Virus record (IMG/VR): IMGVR_UViG_3300008114_000203
Location: 1 to 39,577 of that record
Direction: 5' to 3' (one strand)
Source: a virus
DNA length: 39,577 bases
The notes beneath the pieces are model-generated. The model did no database searches. It saw only the letters and a program-made list of their open reading frames with translations, and had not been told where the DNA came from. The translations under genes and the position numbers were made by a program. Shown here piece by piece: positions 34,551-39,577 of the stretch. Each line of letters opens with the position of its first letter. Within the stretch, counting starts at the first letter, position 1.

Positions 34551-34959
34551 TCTTACCGATATTTTTCCTGGTAAACTTCACCAGGATGTTCCCATTATAC
34601 CATGCTGGCGATCCGTCTGCAAGTGTTTCTTCAAGAACGTTCAGATGAAACTGCAATTTGGCTTCCCAATAATTGGTTTCACCGCGAGTCTTGCATAAGC
34701 GTATGATCTTTCTGGTAAATTTATCTTTACCAAAAACATCAATATCTTTTAATAGGATTTCACTCGACCCGTAGTAGCCTTTCCAATCAGACTCAACACG
34801 GGACTTCTTTTTCTTACCTTTAACCTGGCGAGTCTTCGCAGCAGTGAAATATTTTCTGCCGATGTATTTCTTACCCGACTCGTTGTTTTCGATCAGGTAA
34901 ATAAAACCATAGTAACCATCAGGGATCTCTTCTATTGGCGATCCGTTATACAACCACAT
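34522..34959 (-). CDS. GIY-YIG-like putative endonuclease
   Basis: 145 aa. YGFIYLIENNESGKKYIGRK (near residues 18-37) is a GIY-YIG-like first motif (Y-x-I/x and YIG), then a basic loop KGKKKKSRVESDWKGYYGSS and an E-A-K helix (NYWEAKLQFHLNVLEE) with the catalytic-type glutamate. This form is common in T4-like marine phages, annotated as a putative Seg-like homing or resident endonuclease. Gene start ATG 34959. Confidence 0.83.
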   Translation of the reverse strand: MWLYNGSPIEEIPDGYYGFIYLIENNESGKKYIGRKYFTAAKTRQVKGKKKKSRVESDWKGYYGSSEILLKDIDVFGKDKFTRKIIRLCKTRGETNYWEAKLQFHLNVLEETLADGSPAWYNGNILVKFTRKNIGKIDKADSIVL

Positions 34960-34984
34960 GTGAAGCTCCAGACTAAATCAGTAT

Positions 34985-35116
34985 TTAGTCTTCGTCTTCA
35001 CCATCAGATACTTCTTCGCCACAGAAAGGGCAGTAGGAAACTACCCCATCCGATAGACCATCTACGAATTCAACTGTGAATAATGACTCACATTCTTCGC
35101 ATCTGTGTTCGTCCAT
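34985..35116 (-). CDS. 43-residue zinc-ribbon protein
   Basis: MDEHRCEECESLFTVEFVDG, then SYCPFCGEE: C-x2-C near residues 6-9 and C-x2-C near 29-32 form a rubredoxin-like zinc knuckle pair, followed by an acidic tail (VSDGEDED). GGGAAAACTA-type sequence precedes the ATG. It sits between nrdB and the GIY-YIG gene; related tiny proteins lie near nrd genes in T4-like phages. Role unknown. Confidence 0.75.
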   Translation of the reverse strand: MDEHRCEECESLFTVEFVDGLSDGVVSYCPFCGEEVSDGEDED

Positions 35117-35127
35117 TAGTTTTCCCT

Positions 35128-36099
35128 TTAAGCCCATACATCATCCCATTTTCCCGACAATGCACCACGAGCGTAGTCCGTTGCACGGTTTTCAAAGAAG
35201 TTTGTATGTGTTGGTGCGTTAATCATATGCTCGACCCAAGGTAGTGGATTCTTCTTGATACCAAAGATTCCTTTCAACCCCAAGGAAATGAGCCTACGGT
35301 CCGTAATATAACGAATGTAGTTCTTAACCTCATCTGATGTTAAATCTTCCATAGAACCCATATTGAACGACAGATCGATGAACTTGTCTTCCAGATCAAC
35401 CATCTTACTGGCGATTGTGTAGAGTTGTCCCTTCAATTCATCGTTCCATACTTCTCGGTTCTCTTCTATGTATGTTCTGAAGAGTTTCACCATGTTCTCG
35501 GTGTGCTGAGTTTCATCAACAATAGACCAGGTAATGATCTGCCCCATACCCTTCATCTTACCGTGACGTGGGAAGTTCAGAAGCATGATGAAAGATGAGA
35601 ACAACTGCATACCCTCAGTGAACGCAGAGAATACCGCGATGTTCTGAGCCATTTGGGATACATCACCAGTGTTCATACTCTCGACATACTCGTGCTTCTC
35701 TTTCATCGCAGTGTATTCCAGGAACTCGTTGTAGGTCGTTTCTGGAAGACCAAGCGTTTCGATCAGGTGCGAGTATGCAGCGATATGCAAGGCTTCACGG
35801 GCAGCGAAGCCAAGAAGCATCATTCTGACTTCTGGTTGCGGGAAGTGTGGCAGATAGCTGGTTACATAAGCGCCAGCAACGTCAATATCACCCTGGGTGA
35901 AGAAGCGGAAAATGTTGGTTAGAAAATATTTTTCTCCGCCAGTCAACTTGTGCTTCCAATCCTTCACATCTTCATTCATTGGTACTTCTGTGTGAAGCCA
36001 GTGGCTCTGTTCGTGCTTGAGCCACGCATCGTATGCCCACGCATACTGGAACGGCTTAAAGTACGAACGATTGTCTTGTAGCGTCAGCTGCTTTGTCAT
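35128..36099 (-). CDS. nrdB: Class Ia ribonucleotide reductase beta subunit
   Basis: 323 aa, the diiron/tyrosyl radical subunit that pairs with NrdA to make dNDPs. Iron ligands seen: REALHIAAYSHLIETL near residue 95 (E-x2-H) with the radical Tyr in AYSHL, the FTEGMQL helix near 155, and WSIVDETQHTENM near 190 (E-x2-H). The C-terminal GKWDDVWA is the usual tail that docks on NrdA. It overlaps the small gene before it by 44 nt. Confidence 0.95.
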   Translation of the reverse strand: MTKQLTLQDNRSYFKPFQYAWAYDAWLKHEQSHWLHTEVPMNEDVKDWKHKLTGGEKYFLTNIFRFFTQGDIDVAGAYVTSYLPHFPQPEVRMMLLGFAAREALHIAAYSHLIETLGLPETTYNEFLEYTAMKEKHEYVESMNTGDVSQMAQNIAVFSAFTEGMQLFSSFIMLLNFPRHGKMKGMGQIITWSIVDETQHTENMVKLFRTYIEENREVWNDELKGQLYTIASKMVDLEDKFIDLSFNMGSMEDLTSDEVKNYIRYITDRRLISLGLKGIFGIKKNPLPWVEHMINAPTHTNFFENRATDYARGALSGKWDDVWA

Positions 36100-36469
36100 T
36101 CTCTTTTTCTTCCTTTTCTTCTTTCTTGGGTGCTTCTTCTCGGATTACGGTTTTGCTTAGTGTTTTGATTCCAAGCTTCTTTAGGTTTTGTTGCATGGTG
36201 TAGCTGTTGGCATTATCGTCTAGATATAGATATGCCAGTTCATACTTACCTTTCGGTATAAACGCTGGGAAGTTCTGTACACCCGTTCCTGGCGGGAACT
36301 GAGTGTACTTCATGATCGCAGGGATTCTATAGAACGAATAGATATCAATATCATAGAAATTGCTCAAAAGATTTATCTGCCTGATGAAATCTTCTGCTTT
36401 CACATTATGAGTCCTGACAATAAAAGCCAAAGACTTACGTTGGTGTTTTACTTTATTATCAGGGTTCAT
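36056..36469 (-). CDS. Unknown protein between nrdA and nrdB
   Basis: 137 aa. MNPDNKVKHQRKSLAFIVRT, IDIYSFYRIPAIM, FPAFIPKGKYELAYLYL and an acidic/basic tail. The strand-helix-strand pattern with a Pro before the third strand might be a thioredoxin-like fold, but no CxxC is present, so it is not a glutaredoxin. AAGG 7 nt before ATG 36469; the start overlaps the nrdA stop, and the end overlaps nrdB by 44 nt. Likely co-translated with the reductase. Confidence 0.78.
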   Translation of the reverse strand: MNPDNKVKHQRKSLAFIVRTHNVKAEDFIRQINLLSNFYDIDIYSFYRIPAIMKYTQFPPGTGVQNFPAFIPKGKYELAYLYLDDNANSYTMQQNLKKLGIKTLSKTVIREEAPKKEEKEEKENDKAADATRQSFVL

Positions 36470-36470
36470 A

Positions 36471-38267
36471 TCAACCTTCACATGCTAAACAATCATTACC
36501 ATCGACAATTGATTTCAAATCAATCTCTTTAATGATCTGACGCTCGATACGCTTCGATACTTTATCAGCCTTACCGATCTTTTCGGAACGGCAGTAGTAC
36601 AGAGTCTTCAATCCCAACTTCCACGCCATAAAGTGTACAGCATGAAGATACTTAATGTTAGCATCTGGACGGAAAAATAAGTTAAGGGATTGACCCTGGT
36701 CAATAAAAGATTGACGATCTGCTGCATGTTCGACCAGCCAGCGTTGATCAATTTCCATTGATGTTTTAAATACATCTTTTGTATATTCATTCATCCACTC
36801 CAAGTGTTGTACAGAACCATCGTTTGCAGTAATAGAAGACCAAATATCTTCATAGTTTAATTTAGCATCCGACTCACACGCATCACGAATCACTTTGTCG
36901 AGGAACTTGTTCTTAGTGAAGTGTGCACCAGACAGGGTATCCTGGCGGTACGCATTGGCACGATAAGGCTCGATAGAAGGCGATGTGTTGCCCATGATGA
37001 TCGAACTCGAAGCATTTGGTGCGATTGCTTGCATATGCGAGAAACGTTGTCCAGTGCCTTCTGCGTCTGGTGCTTCACCACGTTCTGCACCAAGCTCAAG
37101 ATTAGCCACTTTTAAGAGTGATTGCATTCGACCAAAGATTCTCATGTTTGCTGACTTAGCCAAAGCAGACTCGAATGGGACACCATTCTTCTGCAAGTAA
37201 GCATGGAAACCCAAAGCACCGATACCAATAGAACGCTCACGAGCAGCCGAATACTTGGCTCTCTTGATTTCATTCGGTGCGTTATCAATGAAGTATTGTA
37301 ACACATTATCAAGCATTTCTGCAATGTCTTTCAGGAACAACGGGTTATCAATCCACTCATCAAAGTATTCCAGGTTGACAGAAGACAAGCAACACACGGC
37401 TGTACGCTTCTTGTCTGTCGGTAAAATGATCTCAGAGCAAAGGTTCGACTGATGAATCTTCAGACCACGGTCTTTCAGGAACTGTGGCATTGCACGATTG
37501 GATGCATCAATAAAATGAATGTATGGCTCACCAGTCATCATTCTCAGCTCAATGATTTTCATCCAAAGATCTTTGGCAGACACAACCTCACGCACTTCCT
37601 TGGAAGCTGGGTCGATCAATTTCCATGAATCGTCTTCATCTTTGTCCAGCATACAACGCTCGATGATCTGCATGAAATCATCGGTGATATTGATACCATG
37701 ATGAAGGTTCAGACAGCGAACATTCTGGTCACCAGTAGGCTTACGCATTTCCAGGAACTGAATAACGTCTGGGTGCGAGATATCCAGATAGGCAGCATAG
37801 GAACCACGGCGTGTCGTGCCCTGGCGATAAGCCAAACAAGATGCGTCATAGATCTTCAGGTGGGGCATGATGCCCGTTGATTTTTCATCAGACGCACGAA
37901 TACCAAGACCAATACCAACACCACCACCAAGCATCGACAGCCAATTGGTTTCAGATAAAGTATCGACAAGACCCTCTGAGGAGTCGTGCATGTAATTCAA
38001 AAAGCAACTAATCGGAAGACCTTTCTTGGTACGACCAAAAGAAAGAATTGGGGTTGCATATGACAACCAATGTTTTGATGAATAATCGTACAGGCGCTGC
38101 GCATGTTCTGGGTTGGACGAGAACTTCGATGAAACGAATGCAAAACGTTCCTGTGGTGAAACTTCATCTGGTGTCATATATGATTCTTTCAGGCGCTTGA
38201 TGCCAAGAGAATCGAACAACTGATCACGAGAATAGTCAATCTTTATCCCGTTAATTTTATCTTCCAT
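36471..38267 (-). CDS. nrdA: Class Ia ribonucleotide reductase alpha subunit, lacking ATP cone
   Basis: 598 aa, shorter than T4/E. coli NrdA (about 750): the N-terminal ATP-cone is missing, so dATP inhibition at that site is lost. Catalytic set seen: GLPISCFLNY near residue 85 (first redox Cys), NLCSEIILP near 280 (Asn, thiyl Cys, Glu), AVCCLSSVNLEY near 293 (second redox Cys), TLYYCRSEK near 562 (Tyr-Tyr pair) and C-terminal DCLACEG (swinging Cys pair). ATGGAGTAGTAA precedes ATG 38267. Confidence 0.95.
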   Translation of the reverse strand: MEDKINGIKIDYSRDQLFDSLGIKRLKESYMTPDEVSPQERFAFVSSKFSSNPEHAQRLYDYSSKHWLSYATPILSFGRTKKGLPISCFLNYMHDSSEGLVDTLSETNWLSMLGGGVGIGLGIRASDEKSTGIMPHLKIYDASCLAYRQGTTRRGSYAAYLDISHPDVIQFLEMRKPTGDQNVRCLNLHHGINITDDFMQIIERCMLDKDEDDSWKLIDPASKEVREVVSAKDLWMKIIELRMMTGEPYIHFIDASNRAMPQFLKDRGLKIHQSNLCSEIILPTDKKRTAVCCLSSVNLEYFDEWIDNPLFLKDIAEMLDNVLQYFIDNAPNEIKRAKYSAARERSIGIGALGFHAYLQKNGVPFESALAKSANMRIFGRMQSLLKVANLELGAERGEAPDAEGTGQRFSHMQAIAPNASSSIIMGNTSPSIEPYRANAYRQDTLSGAHFTKNKFLDKVIRDACESDAKLNYEDIWSSITANDGSVQHLEWMNEYTKDVFKTSMEIDQRWLVEHAADRQSFIDQGQSLNLFFRPDANIKYLHAVHFMAWKLGLKTLYYCRSEKIGKADKVSKRIERQIIKEIDLKSIVDGNDCLACEG

Positions 38268-38294
38268 TTACTACTCCATTATTTGATTGTATTA

Positions 38295-38849
38295 TTAAAG
38301 CCCTTCGGAATTATGCTCTATTTTGTTTTTTTCCAAGTTTCTTTTGTAATCTTTTAGATCTGGGACAAACTGTACGTTATGTCCATTTTGTTGCATAAAC
38401 TTCACAGGATTTTTAATTGTACTTTGTTTTTCTGGTTTCCCAGGGTTTTCAGAAAAAGATTCACCAGATGTTTCTATGTGTTTGAATCGTTCCTTTGGAA
38501 AAGATGATACAATAGGTCTATGAGCTTTAATTTTTTCTTTATCTTTCTCATCAAAAGCTAATTGCGAGTTTCCGTCTTGATCATAGTGTTGAACAAAATT
38601 AGTACCTCTTGGCGATGCATACGGAGCAACGCTATGAGCGTCTGTGGCAAATACACCAGTTGATTTTTTCCAACCTTTCTTTGGTGTATCTTCTTTATTT
38701 AACAAAGCAGATTCAGTCCAATCTTTTTTATGATGATATGTATTCATATTAGAACTAAAATCCGATATCTTGGTATTATCAATTCTATGAACATGTTTAT
38801 CATCTGAAAATTCTTCTTCGTTTAAGATAAAAGATTTAAATGATTTCAT
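38295..38849 (-). CDS. Putative internal head protein with capsid-targeting-like N-terminus
   Basis: 184 aa. MKSFKSFILNEEEFSDDK: like T4 internal proteins (MKTYQEFIAEA), with L-N-E then Glu fitting the L-x-E cleavage rule. The mature part is hydrophilic, rich in Lys, His and Asn (NMNTYHHKKDW, LDDKDKEK-like stretches, KDYKRNLEKNKIEHN). AAGGAAAACAA precedes ATG 38849; the longer frame from 38882 would overlap thyX. The start pattern resembles the genes at 26848 and 27243. Confidence 0.8.
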   Translation of the reverse strand: MKSFKSFILNEEEFSDDKHVHRIDNTKISDFSSNMNTYHHKKDWTESALLNKEDTPKKGWKKSTGVFATDAHSVAPYASPRGTNFVQHYDQDGNSQLAFDEKDKEKIKAHRPIVSSFPKERFKHIETSGESFSENPGKPEKQSTIKNPVKFMQQNGHNVQFVPDLKDYKRNLEKNKIEHNSEGL

Positions 38850-38863
38850 TTGTTTTCCTTGTT

Positions 38864-39577
38864 TTATTTTTTGTAAGACCAACAGCTATGATCATCAATC
38901 AACTGACGGTGCTGTATCCACTGTCGGAAGTTGCCAGACCACGCATTACCTTTATTGTCAAATCCAGTCGTTCCTTTCACCTGAATGTCACCAGCCATAC
39001 CATAGGTCAGCGGTGTAGCTTGATGCTCGAATGGCGAAGCGTGAACTGGTTTTGATTCTACCAGACGCTTGAAGATATCACGAGCCTTTTCAAGCGAATC
39101 ATCTAGTCTGCGGTACGATACCTGAGCGCAGCACGATGATGAAATAGCCAATGCGTCTTCTAGGCTTTCTTCCGTATTAGGCGACCAAAATCCACTTCTA
39201 AAATATGGAACATGCCATGCTCCTGGATTTAGCTTGATGGGAACGGATTTTGTGTACTCTTCCCACATCACTCGCGCCAGTTCGTGAATCTCTGGTTGCG
39301 CGTCAGGATGATTGCGCAGCCAGAAGAAGTTGTCAAACTCCGTAGCAGTACAAACAACTTTGATCATAGTGAATGGTTCAAGGATGCGATTGACTAGCTG
39401 TTTGTGATAGCCAGCAAACGCATAACGATTAGCGTATTCAACCGCAGACTTCATAGCCTGCAACCAAATCATCGTTCCTTCTTCTGCGCTTAGTTCTTCC
39501 TTCGCACTCATTCCTGGCTGGTTCTTGCCCCAGTGAATAGGTTTGGCTGTATTGCTTTCTACCAAGTCAATCATCTT
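38864..39577 (-). CDS. thyX: Flavin-dependent thymidylate synthase ThyX, 5' end outside window
   Basis: 237 residues visible; the frame stays open to the window edge, so the N-terminus is missing. Seen: GYHKQLVNRILEPFTMIKVV then TATEFDNFFWLRNHPDAQPEI (residue block typical of ThyX: T...NFFxLR...AQxEI), CCAQVSYRRLDDSLEKA (S-Y-R dUMP-binding region) and the final FRQWIQHRQLIDDHSCW seen in phage ThyX. Converts dUMP to dTMP with FAD and methylene-THF. It complements dCMP deaminase and NrdAB. Confidence 0.92.
   Translation of the reverse strand, partial: KMIDLVESNTAKPIHWGKNQPGMSAKEELSAEEGTMIWLQAMKSAVEYANRYAFAGYHKQLVNRILEPFTMIKVVCTATEFDNFFWLRNHPDAQPEIHELARVMWEEYTKSVPIKLNPGAWHVPYFRSGFWSPNTEESLEDALAISSSCCAQVSYRRLDDSLEKARDIFKRLVESKPVHASPFEHQATPLTYGMAGDIQVKGTTGFDNKGNAWSGNFRQWIQHRQLIDDHSCWSYKK

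Noticed and set aside
1-39577. tRNA genes, integrase, transposase or insertion sequences
   Set aside because: I found no cloverleaf-like segments, recombinase motifs or terminal repeats I could support.

Overview
The window reads as part of a lytic, T4-related contractile-tailed phage genome (Caudoviricetes, T4-like supergroup in the broad sense) infecting a proteobacterium. The reasons are a T4-type RNase H (5' nuclease), a class Ia ribonucleotide reductase pair (NrdA/NrdB), ThyX, dCMP deaminase, a MazG-like pyrophosphohydrolase, a T4 Pnkp-like 3'-phosphatase domain, exact TATAAATA late-promoter octamers, and proteins whose N-termini resemble the capsid-targeting sequences of T4 internal head proteins. 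Consensus sigma70 promoters and strong Shine-Dalgarno sites fit a host RNA polymerase of the E. coli type. The exact host cannot be told from the sequence. I saw no tRNA, integrase, transposase or CRISPR array.

Layout. (1) 1-2807, minus strand: a nucleotide and DNA metabolism operon (unknown 173-aa protein, 58-aa protein, TTG-started dCMP deaminase, PD-(D/E)XK-like nuclease, FkbM methyltransferase, MazG, RNase H-like exonuclease cut by the window edge). (2) 2818-5418, minus strand: a small membrane protein and a 797-aa Gly/Ala-rich late protein with glycine-zipper stretches. (3) 5498-13950, plus strand: a long early operon of very small genes, many with one transmembrane segment, then an SprT-like metalloprotein, a DUF932 protein and an exported protein. 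A repeat-rich, gene-free island lies at 9.9-10.67 kb. (4) 14.0-24.3 kb: short early transcription units on both strands, many with their own sigma70 promoter and an 'ACGGGAG' ribosome binding site. Several promoters are fused to terminator hairpins. A G/C-run and A/T-run rich island lies at 22.45-22.83 kb between convergent genes. (5) 24.4-27.57 kb, plus strand: probable late virion genes, two with capsid-targeting-like N-termini. (6) 27.57-33.08 kb, minus strand: replication and repair block (SprT-like peptidase, Cas4/RecB-like exonuclease, small conserved T4-like proteins, RNase H, glycosyltransferase). (7) 33.15-33.93 kb, plus strand: M15 endolysin and a lipoprotein with a HExxH motif. (8) 33.96-39.58 kb, minus strand: basic protein, winged-helix protein, GIY-YIG-like endonuclease, zinc ribbon, nrdB, a small intervening gene, nrdA, a capsid-targeting-like protein and thyX (cut by the window end).

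How it fits together. Host sigma70 promoters would switch on the small takeover genes at once. The enzymes around both window ends (NrdAB, ThyX, dCMP deaminase, MazG) supply dNTPs, and RNase H, the exonucleases and the phosphatase process DNA. Late octamers then drive virion and lysis genes. At 33.1 kb an early minus-strand promoter and a late plus-strand promoter physically overlap, which would make the two phases mutually exclusive there. The most unusual feature is a set of promoters whose -35 hexamer is the loop of an inverted repeat. In two cases the loop is exactly the hexamer, and the 3' arm plus T-tract of the upstream terminator forms the 17-bp promoter spacer.
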